A stretch of DNA of 64,000 nucleotides from Candidatus Gastranaerophilales bacterium (GCA_944322745.1 CALUPV010000002.1:268586-332585), one strand, 5' to 3'. Shown: positions 18,425 to 29,510, counted from the stretch's first letter. Numbers and translations are program-made. Notes: generated by a model not told the origin, from the sequence alone.

Positions 18425-18616
18425 TTATATAGCTCTCTGAACTTTTCCTGCTCTTAAGCAAGAAGTGCATACTTTAACTCTTTTTACAGTGCCATTTTCA
18501 ATTATTTTTACTGATTGCAAATTAGGACTTTGTCTGTACACATGATGTTTATGAGAGAATGAAAGTTTTGCTGCTTTCAAAGGTTTTTTTCCGCAAACTG
18601 CGCATTCAACTGACAT
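18425..18616 (-). CDS. rpmB: Large ribosomal subunit protein bL28
   Basis: Structural protein of the 50S subunit, 63 residues. It starts MSVECAVCGKKP and contains HKHHVYRQSPNLQ, with a second CxxC pair (VCTSCLRAGKV). The two CxxC pairs give the zinc-binding (C+) form of L28. Its own GGAAA motif precedes the ATG. It is monocistronic here, facing away from dgt. Confidence 0.93.
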   Translation of the reverse strand: MSVECAVCGKKPLKAAKLSFSHKHHVYRQSPNLQSVKIIENGTVKRVKVCTSCLRAGKVQRAI

Positions 18617-18779
18617 TTTATATTTCCTTTCAAATAATTTCTTATAGCTTGATGATATAAGAAAAAAAAGTAATAATCAAGCCTTTTTTCCATCTTATAT
18701 TAAATATTCTAAACAAAACGAGAAAACAAGGTGTTATAAGGGCATTTTTGTAATAGAATATAGTTGAGGAATATTAGGG

Positions 18780-19826
18780 ATGAAGATTGATGGTTTAACA
18801 GTTAGAGAGAGAATTGAAAAAAAAGAAGAACTTTTTTTATCTCCGCTGGCAACAAGAAGCTCTAATACAAAAGGTCGAAACAGATATGAACTTCCTTGTG
18901 AACTAAGAACAGAATTCCAAAGGGATAGAGATAGAATACTACATTCAAAGGCTTTTAGAAGATTAAAGCATAAAACACAAGTTTTCTTTTCTCCTTATGA
19001 TGATCATTTTAGAACCAGAATGACACATACTTTAGAGGTTTCACAAATCGCACGAACAATTTCCAGAGCATTGGATTTAAATGAAGATTTAACTGAAGCA
19101 ATATCGTTAGGTCATGATTTAGGGCATACTCCATTTGGACATAGCGGTGAAAGAGTTCTTAACGAATTAATGCCTAACGGGTATAAACATAATGAACAAA
19201 GTGTAAGAGTTGTAACTTTCATTGAAGATTTAAATTTGACACAAGAAACATTAGACGGTATTTTAAATCATTCGTATGATTGTTGTCCATCAACTCTTGA
19301 GGGACAGGTTGTTAGGTTGTCTGATAAAATTGCTTATATAAATCATGATATTCAAGATGCAATAAGAGCAAAGATAATTTCTAACGATGATATTCCAAAA
19401 GAAAGTGTTGAGTATTTTTCTACAACAAATAGAATAAGACTAACTAAAATAGTTAATGATATTGTTGAAAATAGTTATGGCAAAAATAAAATAATAATGT
19501 CAGATGAATGCTTCGAACAATTTATAAAACTTAGAACTTGGATGTTTAATCATGTTTATGATAATTCACCGGCTAAACAAGCAGAAGATAAAGCTCAAAA
19601 TGTTATAAAAAGACTATTTGAGTATTATTGTGAAGAATTAAATCGCATATATCTTTCTTCTGAAGAGGAAAATATAATGCAAACTGTCTGCGACTATGTT
19701 TCAGGAATGACAGATAGATATGTCCTAATTAAATTCAAACAAAATTTTTTGCCGGAACCATTGAAACAACAAAATAATGATGAATTTTTGTTTAAACTTG
19801 CACGTATGAATGGACTTAATAAATAA
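18780..19826 (+). CDS. dgt: dGTPase-like dNTP triphosphohydrolase
   Basis: Hydrolyses deoxynucleoside triphosphates to nucleoside and triphosphate. 348 residues, the shorter Dgt type common outside enterobacteria. Signatures: RDRDRILHSKAFRRLKHKTQV, FRTRMTHTLEVSQIARTI (first HD His), and LGHDLGHTPFGHSGERVL. A later YINHDIQDAIRA carries the last metal Asp. First gene of a dgt-dnaG-sigA unit, an arrangement also known from Firmicutes and related groups. Its stop is followed directly by the dnaG ATG. Confidence 0.93.
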   Translation: MKIDGLTVRERIEKKEELFLSPLATRSSNTKGRNRYELPCELRTEFQRDRDRILHSKAFRRLKHKTQVFFSPYDDHFRTRMTHTLEVSQIARTISRALDLNEDLTEAISLGHDLGHTPFGHSGERVLNELMPNGYKHNEQSVRVVTFIEDLNLTQETLDGILNHSYDCCPSTLEGQVVRLSDKIAYINHDIQDAIRAKIISNDDIPKESVEYFSTTNRIRLTKIVNDIVENSYGKNKIIMSDECFEQFIKLRTWMFNHVYDNSPAKQAEDKAQNVIKRLFEYYCEELNRIYLSSEEENIMQTVCDYVSGMTDRYVLIKFKQNFLPEPLKQQNNDEFLFKLARMNGLNK

Positions 19827-21710
19827 ATGATTACAAATAAAACTTACGATGAAGTAAAAGCTGAAATAAAAAGTCGTTTGGATATACTGGATGTAGTCCA
19901 GTCAAGAGTGGTTTTGAAAAAAAAAGGTCAGAATTATTGGGGATGTTGTCCTTTTCATAATGAAAAGACACCTTCTTTTTGTGTGAATGTTCAAAAAGGT
20001 ATATTTAAGTGTTTTGGCTGTGGAGAAAGCGGGGATGCAATTAGTTTTCTTATGAAAATTAATAATCAGTCTTTTCCTGAAGTTATAAAAGATTTAGCTA
20101 TTCAATTTGGAATAGAGCTTCCAACAGCTTACGGAAACTCAAAACAATATAGTGAAGAGAAACAACAAGTAAAATCAATACTTGAAAAAGCGTGTGAATA
20201 TTATCATAATAATTTGTTAACATTAGCAGAAGCAAAACCTGCTCTTAACTATTTGTTAGATAGAGGTATAACAGAAGAAATTATAAAAGAATATAAGTTA
20301 GGGTATTCAAAAAAAGAATATACCGATATACAAAAGCAATATAAAGCTGATTACACTCCAACAATAATGGAAAAATCAGGATTAGTTGTAAAAACAGAAA
20401 AAGGTGATTTTGTAGATAGGTTTCGTCATCGAATAATGATTCCAATAAAGGATGAATCAGATAGTGTAATAGCCTTTGGGGCAAGAGCAATTGATTCAAA
20501 CCAAAATCCAAAATATTTAAATTCTCCGGATACTATTCTTTACAATAAAAGCCGAACATTATATGGCATAAATGTAGCTAAAAATAAAATTATAGAAGAT
20601 GATTATGTAGTTATAATGGAAGGGTATTTTGATGTAATATCAGCGCAAGCTGCAGGATTGAAAAATGTTGTGGCTTCTTGTGGTACAGCTTTGACAGTTG
20701 ATCATGTAAAATTAATTGCAAAATATTCAAAATCAAGAAAAATATATTTAGCTTTTGATACTGATTCAGCAGGACTGAAAGCTACACAAAGAAGTACTGA
20801 TGTTATAAAAGAAGCATTTGCAGGACTTGGTGAGCTTAAATTTTATGATCAATCTTATTCATCATTGTCAGACAATAAATATACTTGTGAAATCCGTGTA
20901 ATAGCACCTTTTGACAGTAAAGACCCGGATGAATTTATACGTGAATTTGGTATTGAACAGTATAAAAAATATATAAAAAAAGCACCTTTATTGCTAGATT
21001 TTGAATTGGAACAAATATTAAAAGATTATAAAAACGACTTTTCTCCAACGGATAAGTTAAATTTAATAAAAAAAATCATGCCTTTAATCGAGGAAATTCC
21101 TAATAATATAGTTCAAAATGAATATATAAGGCTTGTTGCTGACAGAATAAAAGTTGATGAAAAAGCCTTAATTAGGGAAATAAATCGGAGTAAATTTGTG
21201 CAAAGCACTATTAGTAGGGATTATTCACCAATTGTAACAAAAACTTCAAATATTTGTGAAAAAGCACAAAAAAATTTATTAAGCTTGTTTCTACTTGGTG
21301 GTAATAATGTAGACGTAAATTATCTTTCGGAAATTATAAAAAATGTTAAATTTATAGATAAAAACTTAATTATTATTCGAGAAGCAATTGACAAATTGTC
21401 ATGTCAGATAAATAATGATGTGGATAAACTTATACAGTCCCTGTATACACAATTTGCTGAGGATAACGGATTAAAGGATATAATAACAGATTTAATATAT
21501 ATAGCTGATAGCTTTAAAGGACTTTCAGATAAGGATTTTAGAGCTGTAGTGCAAGAGAACAAGACAAAAATTCTACAATATCAAGTAGATTGTGAGAAGA
21601 AGGAACTTGCTTCTAAATACAAAAATTTAAATGATGATGATGTAGAATCTATGCAGTTTCAAATGCAGTTAAGAGAAAAGATTAGAAATAAGCAAAAAAT
21701 CGGAGAATAA
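19827..21710 (+). CDS. dnaG: DNA primase
   Basis: Synthesises RNA primers for replication. 627 residues. The N-terminal zinc-binding domain reads [15 protein letters not shown] then [10 protein letters not shown]. The RNA polymerase core with TOPRIM motifs follows: [26 protein letters not shown], and later [11 protein letters not shown]. The C-terminal region that contacts the DnaB helicase is less conserved. The ATG begins right after the dgt stop with no spacing and no ribosome-binding site of its own, so it should depend on translation of dgt. Confidence 0.95.
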   Translation: MITNKTYDEVKAEIKSRLDILDVVQSRVVLKKKGQNYWGCCPFHNEKTPSFCVNVQKGIFKCFGCGESGDAISFLMKINNQSFPEVIKDLAIQFGIELPTAYGNSKQYSEEKQQVKSILEKACEYYHNNLLTLAEAKPALNYLLDRGITEEIIKEYKLGYSKKEYTDIQKQYKADYTPTIMEKSGLVVKTEKGDFVDRFRHRIMIPIKDESDSVIAFGARAIDSNQNPKYLNSPDTILYNKSRTLYGINVAKNKIIEDDYVVIMEGYFDVISAQAAGLKNVVASCGTALTVDHVKLIAKYSKSRKIYLAFDTDSAGLKATQRSTDVIKEAFAGLGELKFYDQSYSSLSDNKYTCEIRVIAPFDSKDPDEFIREFGIEQYKKYIKKAPLLLDFELEQILKDYKNDFSPTDKLNLIKKIMPLIEEIPNNIVQNEYIRLVADRIKVDEKALIREINRSKFVQSTISRDYSPIVTKTSNICEKAQKNLLSLFLLGGNNVDVNYLSEIIKNVKFIDKNLIIIREAIDKLSCQINNDVDKLIQSLYTQFAEDNGLKDIITDLIYIADSFKGLSDKDFRAVVQENKTKILQYQVDCEKKELASKYKNLNDDDVESMQFQMQLREKIRNKQKIGE

Positions 21711-21715
21711 CTTTA

Positions 21716-22825
21716 ATGAGCAAAAAGAAAATTTCAGATTTATCAATAGTCGGAATTATGGACGAAGAAGAAACATTAGAAAACGAAGCTTCAGAATCAT
21801 CAGGTATAATCCTAATGACAGAACCTGATTCTATCAGTCGTGATGGCATGGACGTTCTTATGAACTCAGAAAGAAATAAAATTATTGATACCATGGAGAA
21901 TGAAGATTTATTCTCAGGTGATATTACTGATGAAGATGATGAAGAAGATGTGTCTCTTACTGATGCGCTGCTTCCCAAAGGTGTTTCTTTTGATGATCCT
22001 GTAAGAATGTACTTAAGAGAAATCGGTCGTATTAAACTGTTGACTGCAGAACAAGAAATTGATCTTGCAAAAAAGATTATTCAAGGCGGAAATGCCGGAG
22101 TTATAGCTAAAAGAAAACTTGTACAAGCAAATTTAAGACTTGTTGTAAGTATTGCAAAGAAATATGTCGGTCGTGGTATGTTATTCTTAGATCTTATTCA
22201 AGAAGGCAATTTAGGTTTAATAAGAGCTGCTGAAAAATTTGACCATGAAAGAGGTTATAAGTTTTCTACTTATGCAACTTGGTGGATTCGTCAAGCAATT
22301 ACAAGAGCTATAGCAGACCAAGCAAGAACTATTCGTATTCCTGTTCATATGGTTGAGACTATAAACAAATTGAAAAAAGTAACAAGAAAATTAGCTCAAG
22401 AACTTTCAAGAAAACCAACGGAAGAAGAATTGGCTGTTGAAATGAATATTTCTGTTCCAAAATTAAGAGAAATAATAAAAGTTGCTCAAGAACCTTTATC
22501 ATTGGAAACACCAATTGGTAAAGAGGAAGATTCCAGGTTAGGTGATTTTATAGAAGATAAAGATGCGGATGCACCGGTTAAAACGGTTGCTCAAGAATTA
22601 TTAAGAGAAGACTTGGCAGAAGTATTAAGCGGTTTATCTCCAAGAGAAAGAGACGTACTTCGTCTAAGATTTGGTATGGATGACGGCAGACAAAGAACAT
22701 TAGAAGAAGTTGGACAATTGTTTGGTGTTACAAGGGAACGTATCAGACAAATTGAAGCTAAAGCTCTAAGAAAACTAAGACATCCAAACAGAAGTAAAAG
22801 ATTAAAAGAATATATTGAGGTATAG
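21716..22825 (+). CDS. rpoD: Primary RNA polymerase sigma factor (sigma-70)
   Basis: Housekeeping sigma factor, 369 residues (SigA/RpoD). An acidic N terminus of about 95 residues with no clear region 1.1 is followed by region 1.2 ([13 protein letters not shown]), region 2 ([24 protein letters not shown], split here by [12 protein letters not shown]), region 3 and region 4 ([15 protein letters not shown] and [19 protein letters not shown]). Complete and closest in motif to primary rather than alternative factors. Five bases separate it from dnaG; GGAG at the dnaG end can serve as its ribosome-binding site. A strong terminator follows. Confidence 0.95.
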   Translation: MSKKKISDLSIVGIMDEEETLENEASESSGIILMTEPDSISRDGMDVLMNSERNKIIDTMENEDLFSGDITDEDDEEDVSLTDALLPKGVSFDDPVRMYLREIGRIKLLTAEQEIDLAKKIIQGGNAGVIAKRKLVQANLRLVVSIAKKYVGRGMLFLDLIQEGNLGLIRAAEKFDHERGYKFSTYATWWIRQAITRAIADQARTIRIPVHMVETINKLKKVTRKLAQELSRKPTEEELAVEMNISVPKLREIIKVAQEPLSLETPIGKEEDSRLGDFIEDKDADAPVKTVAQELLREDLAEVLSGLSPRERDVLRLRFGMDDGRQRTLEEVGQLFGVTRERIRQIEAKALRKLRHPNRSKRLKEYIEV

Positions 22826-22854
22826 AAAAAAGGGGATTTTAAATCCCCTTTTTT
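22826..22854 (+). terminator. Intrinsic terminator of the dgt-dnaG-rpoD unit
   Basis: Palindrome made of A6-G4-A-T-rich arm and its complement ending in C4-T6, beginning directly after the rpoD stop codon. Confidence 0.9.
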
Positions 22855-22898
22855 GTAATATTATGTATTGGAGCAATTAAATTTTTGTATAAAAAATA

Positions 22899-25535
22899 AT
22901 GAGAAATAATAAGCAATTAATATTAAAATTTACTATATTTTGTTTTTGTTCAATAGCTATTTTGTATGCTGTTTATCTTTTTATATTACCGTCTGTTTTA
23001 AGTTCGAAATTGTTTGTAAATAAAATAAATTCATTTATTTCTCATACTACAGGAATTAAAGTTCAAGCTGACAAGTTTAGTTTTGTTTCATATCCTAGCT
23101 TAGTGTTTGATTTAGAGTTTGATAAATTACAAATATACATACAAGAAACGGAACTTTTAAATGCAAAAGATGGCTATTTAAAATTTGATATAAAAAATTT
23201 ATCTTTAAATAAGATAAATATTGATTATGTTTTCATAAATGAAAATGGAATAAAAAGAATTTTTAATAAAAATTCTGCAAAAAAATCTTATAATTTTAAT
23301 TCTAAAAAAATACCAGAAATAAGTATAAAAAACGCCGAAATTTGGATGGATAAAGACGGTATAAACAGTATATTTATTACTGTATCAAATTTAAAACTGA
23401 TAAAAAATGGAGAAAATTCAGTCTGTGTATTTGAAGCAGAAATAATATCAGATTTGTTTCGTAACTTAATAAACATAGGAAAAAAAGGTTACTTATACTT
23501 TCAAAATGATTCTTTATATGCAAAGGATTTACAAATATTAATTGGTGTATCAAAGTTAAATTTAAATGGTAAAATTATTGACTTTAATAAGAATAATGAA
23601 TTTACAATTAAAGGTCAGAATATTCCAATTTCAGATATAAAAGCCTCATTGTTATATTTTCAAAAAATAAAAGATTCTTCTAAAAAGTTTATAGAAAATT
23701 TCTATGATTTTTCAGGGGAAATGGATGTAGATGTATATGTCAAAGAAAAAGGGCTTTTTGGTAAGTGTATAGCAAAAAATTTATCTGCGAAAACAGTTCT
23801 TTTTGATGTACCCATATTTTTTAAGAAAGTTGATTTTATATTTGATAAAGATAGTCTTCAAGCTTCGGAAGCAGGTACTTTGGGCGGTGAAGAAGTTCAT
23901 ACCTCTTTTAAAATTAGTAATATGGGAACAAAAAATCAAGAGGTTATAGGTAATGTTTATTCTAATTTAACGAATAAATCTGTTTCAAAGTATGTTCCTT
24001 ATTTATCACTTCAAGGTTATGCTGCAACCAGTGTTGATTATAGTGTTAAAAATAAAAAAATTAATGTGAATTATCTGCTAAAGTTGAAAAAACATTCTGA
24101 TATACATTATAAAAATGCATATTTAGGATTAATTGATAAAAACCGTAGATTGTTTGTAAAAACATTAAAAGAAAATAATACATTAAAGATTTTACACTAC
24201 GATTACTCAATACAAGAAGGAAGTAATATTTCAAATATTATTTTAGGAAATGGATTATTTATTAAGCGAAACGGTCATTTAGTCCCATCATATATTACTT
24301 GCAAAACAAATGATTTTGCACCTGTTTCGGTAACCGGTTCTTTTGGTCGCTATATTAGTGGCGGTTATTTTAATGGTAATTTGAAGTATGATTTTGAAAA
24401 AGAGCTTTTGACAGGAATTTTTATGCTTAAAGATTCTCTATATAAAGATTTTTATATTAATAAAGCCAATGTTATTGCTGATTCTTCTATAATGAAAATT
24501 ATTGCAAATGGTAAGTACTTAAATTCAGTCTTTGAAGCTAATTTAGAAGCTGAAAATTACTTCGTTAATAAAATTCACGTTTATAATATGGAATTATTTT
24601 TGGATAAATATATATTTAAAACAGATAATAAAAAAAGAAAAATAACAAAGCAACAAAACTCTTTGAAAATACCTGCTCCACCAGAAAAACTAGATTTAGA
24701 CATTGATAATTGGATTATAAGACTTAATAAAATTAAAAGAAAAAAATTAGAACTAAATAATATATTTATTGAGGGTAGTTTAAAAGATAATATATTTTCT
24801 TTCGCTGTTCCTAAGATATTTTTTGCAAAAGGAACTATTAATGCTAACGGTATATATGATTTTAAAGAAAAAACTTCAGATATCATTTTCATAGCAAAGG
24901 ATATAGATTCTAACACTGTAGCAGATGTTATGTTTGATTTGCCTAATCAAATTGAAGGTAAAGCCAATGCTACTTTGCATGCCGAAACTACAAATTCTTT
25001 TGATAAAGTTAAAGCGTATGCTACTTTCTCTTTAGTTGAGGGATATCTTCCTAAGATTGGAAGTACTGAATTTATACTAAAAAAGTCTAAGAATTTTAGA
25101 AGACCTTTAAAGTTTAAATTATCTGATATTATTAATATTGATATAAAAAATATGAAAGCTCTGAGTTCAAATTTAAACGGAAGTTTTTGTTTTGATAATG
25201 ATTCTATATATAATGCAAAGATTACATCATCACAAAAATATTTGTCATTATTAGTTGAAGGTGATTATAATTTTGATTCTCAACAAGCTGATTTAAGTTT
25301 ATTTGGTAAATATAATAACCAGGAAATGGGAAAAGTTAAGATTCTGTTTGTACCATTATCTTGGATTTTTAAGTTTGTATTTAAACCTGAAAACACAATA
25401 GATTTATACAAAAATAAGTTAAAAGAAGTTCCGCCTATAGTTGCGGAACCACAAGAACAAAGTGCATTCAGAGTTAAAATAAATGGAAACTTAAATAAAA
25501 ATGATGTTAAAGTTGAGCTGAAAAGTATTATTTGA
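22899..25535 (+). CDS. AsmA-like membrane-anchored protein
   Basis: 878 residues. One N-terminal membrane segment (about 9-30), then a long beta-rich periplasmic body with the VQADKFSF...P.L.FDLEFDKLQI start typical of AsmA-like proteins, and a C-terminal part (LSLFGKYN...VKILFVPLSWIFKFVF) resembling the AsmA C-terminal region. AsmA-like proteins span the periplasm as bridge-shaped lipid transporters or assist outer-membrane assembly. Function here is inferred from fold type. The second AsmA-like gene at 26420 is longer and better conserved. Its 3' end overlaps the convergent WG-repeat gene by eight bases. Confidence 0.7.
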   Translation: MRNNKQLILKFTIFCFCSIAILYAVYLFILPSVLSSKLFVNKINSFISHTTGIKVQADKFSFVSYPSLVFDLEFDKLQIYIQETELLNAKDGYLKFDIKNLSLNKINIDYVFINENGIKRIFNKNSAKKSYNFNSKKIPEISIKNAEIWMDKDGINSIFITVSNLKLIKNGENSVCVFEAEIISDLFRNLINIGKKGYLYFQNDSLYAKDLQILIGVSKLNLNGKIIDFNKNNEFTIKGQNIPISDIKASLLYFQKIKDSSKKFIENFYDFSGEMDVDVYVKEKGLFGKCIAKNLSAKTVLFDVPIFFKKVDFIFDKDSLQASEAGTLGGEEVHTSFKISNMGTKNQEVIGNVYSNLTNKSVSKYVPYLSLQGYAATSVDYSVKNKKINVNYLLKLKKHSDIHYKNAYLGLIDKNRRLFVKTLKENNTLKILHYDYSIQEGSNISNIILGNGLFIKRNGHLVPSYITCKTNDFAPVSVTGSFGRYISGGYFNGNLKYDFEKELLTGIFMLKDSLYKDFYINKANVIADSSIMKIIANGKYLNSVFEANLEAENYFVNKIHVYNMELFLDKYIFKTDNKKRKITKQQNSLKIPAPPEKLDLDIDNWIIRLNKIKRKKLELNNIFIEGSLKDNIFSFAVPKIFFAKGTINANGIYDFKEKTSDIIFIAKDIDSNTVADVMFDLPNQIEGKANATLHAETTNSFDKVKAYATFSLVEGYLPKIGSTEFILKKSKNFRRPLKFKLSDIINIDIKNMKALSSNLNGSFCFDNDSIYNAKITSSQKYLSLLVEGDYNFDSQQADLSLFGKYNNQEMGKVKILFVPLSWIFKFVFKPENTIDLYKNKLKEVPPIVAEPQEQSAFRVKINGNLNKNDVKVELKSII

Positions 25536-26397
25536 TTTTTGATTTAAGCCTTTTCTTCACATCAAATAAAGGACCATTATTAGGATTTCTTACATATCTA
25601 TAATAATTTCTTGCATAATAGAATGGGTACTTTGGAAGCCAAGAAAATTTTATAAATATAGAGACCGTTTCTGCGCCTTGTGATAGCATTAATTGATCTA
25701 TTGTATCTTCATGTGCGGGAGATATTGATGAAAAAACTTTGATTAAGTAGTCAGTAAATGAAACAACGGAATATCCTGAAACAATACCGGTATTTACAAC
25801 AACATTACTAACTTTGAAATCAGGATTGTCTTTCACTGTCTTTACATCTTCAGGCAGAGTAAGAGTATCTGATGTGACTTGTTCTATTTCGTACCAATTC
25901 CCATTATACTGCAGTCTCATAATATTGGGCTTTGGCATATAAATATCGTCAAATATATTTTCAAGTATTACTCTGCCTTCAAAATCCGATACACCATACT
26001 TAAAATTATCATAAGTCAAAAGCATTCCGCCAAAAAGCAAATCTATAGAATCATAAACAGGGGGAATAACTGCAAAACCTGTTTCATCATACAATCCAAA
26101 ATCACCATAGTTCCCAAGTTTTGCATATTTTCCCAAAACTCTCTCAACATGCCTGTATTTTATCGGTACTAAAGTTTCACCTTTGGAATTTATTATTCCA
26201 AATTTGCTTTTTTTCTGAACTATAAATCCATTTTCACCGAGTCTTATAATTTTATTATATTTTGGTTTAACAACAATATTTTGAAATTGATCTTTTATTC
26301 CAAATTTACCTTCTTCACAATATATTTCAACACTTGCAAAAGATAAATTTTGCAAATAAAAAAATATTAAGACTGTAAAAAATAATAACTTTTTCAT
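25528..26397 (-). CDS. WG-repeat protein, exported
   Basis: 289 residues with an N-terminal signal peptide (MKKLLFFTVLIFFYLQNLSFA, split SFA-S). At least four WG/KWG-type repeats follow, each ending in a (F/Y)G(I/L/V) core and PxY: KFGIINSKGETLVPIKY, DFGLYDETGFAVIPPVY, KYGVSDFEGRVI, and the first FGIKDQFQNIVVKPKY. The C-terminal 120 residues are not repeats. WG repeats are common in surface or periplasmic proteins. It lies between, and antisense to, two AsmA-like genes, overlapping the first by eight bases and starting 22 bases from the second. Confidence 0.78.
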   Translation of the reverse strand: MKKLLFFTVLIFFYLQNLSFASVEIYCEEGKFGIKDQFQNIVVKPKYNKIIRLGENGFIVQKKSKFGIINSKGETLVPIKYRHVERVLGKYAKLGNYGDFGLYDETGFAVIPPVYDSIDLLFGGMLLTYDNFKYGVSDFEGRVILENIFDDIYMPKPNIMRLQYNGNWYEIEQVTSDTLTLPEDVKTVKDNPDFKVSNVVVNTGIVSGYSVVSFTDYLIKVFSSISPAHEDTIDQLMLSQGAETVSIFIKFSWLPKYPFYYARNYYRYVRNPNNGPLFDVKKRLKSKIK

Positions 26398-26419
26398 AAT
26401 TTTATTATATCATGATGAT

Positions 26420-29170
26420 ATGAAAAGATTCTTTTTAAAATTATTTATATCTGTTGTTATTTTGTTAATTGCAATATTATTTGCATATGTAAAAGTTTTA
26501 CCCTTTGCGGTATCAAATAATCATGTAATATCATTGGTTGAAAAATCAGCTAAAAAGTTTTCTGATGTAGATATTGAAATTAAAGAACCTGTCTTAAAAA
26601 CAGGGTTGAATCCAATAATAGAATTTAAAACGGACAAGATATTTGTCTCTAAAAAAAACGAAAAGCTTTTTGCTGTTAGTGATTTTGATGTATCAATATC
26701 TTTAGATGAAATTTTCAAAAAAAAGATTAAAGTAAATAGATTTGGAGCTGATAAGTTCTTTTTAGATATAGATAATTTACTTCGTGCTTTTAAGATTGAA
26801 AATTCAAATTCATCATCTCAAAAATCTGATTTCTATTTTGATTTATACGATTCAATTCTTTTCTTAAATGAATGTTATGTTTCATATCTTTTGGATAATG
26901 GTACAAAAGTCAGGTTAAAAGCAACAAATTTAAATGTTGACAATACTCAGAAAATCGAAAGATTTGTCCATATTAATTTTGATGGTGAAATTATAAAAAA
27001 TAACAGAACTGTAACTTTTTCTTTCAAAGATGAAGATAAAATTGTAATAAAGAATAAACACATATATGTTAATGATTGTCCTTTAACAATAAATCATTCA
27101 AAAATGTTTTTTAATGCTGAAGCTTCCAGAGAAAAAGGTTATAGGCTAACTATATATGCAAAAAGATTCTTTATTCCGGATGTAATAAAACTTTTAAAAA
27201 CAAATGTTGTAGAAAATAATATAGATGATGTATTAATCTTTTTGAAGAGAATTTATGGCGATTTTGATTTCAGTGTAACTCTTACAAAAAATGATTTAAA
27301 CGGTAATATAAAGTTAAATAAACTTTCTTCAAAGTTAACAGCACTTGCAAATATGCCGTTTACTCTTTCTCAAGGAAATATTCAAATCACTAAAAATAAT
27401 CTTATATTAAAAGATTTCAAAGGTTTCTATGATAATAATCCATTAAATGAATTTTGTTTTAAAGGTACTGTCGCTGATTATATGAAAACGGTTGATACTC
27501 ATATTGATATGTCAGTTCTTTTAACAAATGATTTTGTAGGAAAGTATTTATCTGAAACAGCAATGATACCTTTAACATTAGTAGGTAAAGATAAAGCAAA
27601 AATATTAATTCATTCTCTTGGTGCAAATACAGATGTAACATTGATGGGAAAAATTTCAAAAGGCAATGATGTTTTAGTTGATGGTGCTTCTTTAAGTCCT
27701 GTTAATTATGATAGAGCATTAAAAGCTGATGTACATGTAAAAGGTGATATTGTAAATATAGAAACAATTAATTACTATATAGCAAAAGAAATCAATAGGG
27801 AGTCAAAAGGAATAAAGCCAATTTTGACTTTAAATGGCAATATGAGAATTTCTGATGCAAAGATATTAGATTTAGGGTTTGACATTCCCAATCCTTTACC
27901 GAGTGAATTTTTGAATGTATTAATTGGTCAACGTTTGTTTAAGGGTGGTAAATTTTCAGGTAATATGCACTATATTGATAATGGTGATTATCCTGTTATA
28001 ACCTCAGATTTAACTGCAGAGTCAATCAGAATTCCATCACAGCGATTAGTTCTTAAAAATGGAAAAATTAGCACTGATAAAAATTTAATTAAAATAAATG
28101 CTGATGGTAAATTTAGAAGAAGTTCATATATATTTAACGGTGAAATTGTAAATGCAATTAAATATCCAATAATTATTAAACATACTGATTTAACTATCGA
28201 TAATTTAGATATAGCAAGAGTAATGAAGGCATTTTCTCAGCCTGTTCAAACGCCTTCTCTTACGGAAGAAGTTGTCGATGAAGAAAATGACGACGATGTT
28301 GCAATGACTTTTGATGTAAAAAACTTGATAGTTGAAGAATCTCTGGTACATATAATAAAAGGTTCATACAAAGAAATTAATTTTGCAGATGTCAAAGCAA
28401 AAATGTCGTTGGATAAAGATAGCGTATTCAAATTAAAGTCAAACCGATTTGAAATTGCAGAAGGGCACTCGTCTGCTGATATTAATTGTGATTTAAAAAA
28501 TCAAAAATATAATATAAAGCTTGGTATTAAAGATGTTAACTCTGATTTGATGTCAACAGCTATACTAAATTTAAAACGTGAAATTTCTGGTAAAGCTAGT
28601 GGTTTAATTGATTTAAATACAGATGATTCTTTAAAACTAAATGGAGCAATAAAATTCGTTGTAAAGGATGGTACAATTCAAAAAATCGGTTTGATAGAAT
28701 ATGTATTAAAATTTGCAGCTTTATTTAGAAATCCATTGGCTATGATAAGTCCTTCAATATTTTCAGATTTGGTTAATATTCCTGAGGGTAATTTTGATAA
28801 AATTACCGGAGATTTAAAATTAAAAAATAATAAAGTAGAATTAATGAGAATAAAATCGCAATCTCCGCAATTGAGTGCATATATTGTCGGTTCATATAAT
28901 TTGGAAAATAGTGATGCAATTTTGCGTATATATACCAAATTTACGAATAAAAATAAAGGATTTGCAGGATTTCTAAGAAATATTTCCTTAAACAGTTTAG
29001 CAAATAGAATACCGTTAAATAGTAGGAATGATGCCAACTATTATGCTGCAGAATTATCACAATTGCCTCCTATTGATGCAGATGAAAAAGATTGTCAGAT
29101 TTTTCTTACTAAAGTGGATGGTGATGTAGAACATAATAATTTTATATCTTCATTGAAAAAAATTAAATAA
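26420..29170 (+). CDS. AsmA family protein with AsmA_2-like C terminus
   Basis: 916 residues. Starts with a membrane segment (residues 5-24), continues with the AsmA N-terminal pattern (VDIEIKEPVLKTGLNPII..KTDKIFV) and ends in an AsmA_2-like domain (SGKASGLIDLNT, GAIKFVVKDGTIQKIG, GNFDKITGDLKLKNNKVEL, IVGSYNL). The order of elements matches AsmA/TamB-related bridge proteins of the Gram-negative envelope. It likely carries phospholipid or helps insert outer-membrane components. It starts from ATG without a clear ribosome-binding site and is followed by the tRNA gene. Confidence 0.82.
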   Translation: MKRFFLKLFISVVILLIAILFAYVKVLPFAVSNNHVISLVEKSAKKFSDVDIEIKEPVLKTGLNPIIEFKTDKIFVSKKNEKLFAVSDFDVSISLDEIFKKKIKVNRFGADKFFLDIDNLLRAFKIENSNSSSQKSDFYFDLYDSILFLNECYVSYLLDNGTKVRLKATNLNVDNTQKIERFVHINFDGEIIKNNRTVTFSFKDEDKIVIKNKHIYVNDCPLTINHSKMFFNAEASREKGYRLTIYAKRFFIPDVIKLLKTNVVENNIDDVLIFLKRIYGDFDFSVTLTKNDLNGNIKLNKLSSKLTALANMPFTLSQGNIQITKNNLILKDFKGFYDNNPLNEFCFKGTVADYMKTVDTHIDMSVLLTNDFVGKYLSETAMIPLTLVGKDKAKILIHSLGANTDVTLMGKISKGNDVLVDGASLSPVNYDRALKADVHVKGDIVNIETINYYIAKEINRESKGIKPILTLNGNMRISDAKILDLGFDIPNPLPSEFLNVLIGQRLFKGGKFSGNMHYIDNGDYPVITSDLTAESIRIPSQRLVLKNGKISTDKNLIKINADGKFRRSSYIFNGEIVNAIKYPIIIKHTDLTIDNLDIARVMKAFSQPVQTPSLTEEVVDEENDDDVAMTFDVKNLIVEESLVHIIKGSYKEINFADVKAKMSLDKDSVFKLKSNRFEIAEGHSSADINCDLKNQKYNIKLGIKDVNSDLMSTAILNLKREISGKASGLIDLNTDDSLKLNGAIKFVVKDGTIQKIGLIEYVLKFAALFRNPLAMISPSIFSDLVNIPEGNFDKITGDLKLKNNKVELMRIKSQSPQLSAYIVGSYNLENSDAILRIYTKFTNKNKGFAGFLRNISLNSLANRIPLNSRNDANYYAAELSQLPPIDADEKDCQIFLTKVDGDVEHNNFISSLKKIK

Positions 29171-29210
29171 TTAAACAAAAAAATATATTTGTATTAGAAT
29201 ATAAATATAA

Positions 29211-29281
29211 TCCCGTTTCGTCTAATGGTAGGACGCAAAACTCTGGATTTTGCTATTGAGGTTCGAATCCTTGAACGGGAG
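29211..29281 (+). tRNA. tRNA-Gln (anticodon CUG)
   Basis: Folds as a full cloverleaf. The acceptor arms are TCCCGTT and AACGGGA, the D-loop holds TAATGGTAGGA, and the anticodon stem CAAAA/TTTTG encloses CTCTGGA, with CTG at 34-36, reading CAG. The T-arm carries GGTTCGAATCC. The weak U1-A72 pair and G73 at 29281 are identity elements of tRNA-Gln. The 3' CCA is not encoded. A T-rich stretch follows. Confidence 0.93.
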
Positions 29282-29304
29282 TTTTTATTTTGAAGGAGTA
29301 AGTC

Positions 29305-29508
29305 ATGTTTCATGTAATTACAGAAAGAGATTATTCTGAGTTTTCAAGAAAACAAATTGGTGAATATACAAGTTTTGAAAAAGCTTTAGAAGTAGCTCAA
29401 AATGCCATAAAAGGAAAAGAAGGTTTAAGATATATAATTGAAAAAACAGATGGTCATATTGATAGTTACGGAAATCAAATTGTAACTGTTGTCGCAGAAA
29501 GTGAGTAA
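29305..29508 (+). CDS. Small conserved-looking protein, 67 residues
   Basis: Not recognised. Starts at ATG with an AAGGAG ribosome-binding site eight bases upstream. Predicted as beta-alpha-beta: MFHVITERDYSEF, a helix FEKALEVAQNAI, a strand LRYIIEKTDG and a final strand NQIVTVVAESE. No cysteines or signal peptide. It lies between tRNA-Gln and a convergent radical SAM gene; the two stops are three bases apart. Confidence 0.7.
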   Translation: MFHVITERDYSEFSRKQIGEYTSFEKALEVAQNAIKGKEGLRYIIEKTDGHIDSYGNQIVTVVAESE

Positions 29509-29510
29509 TT

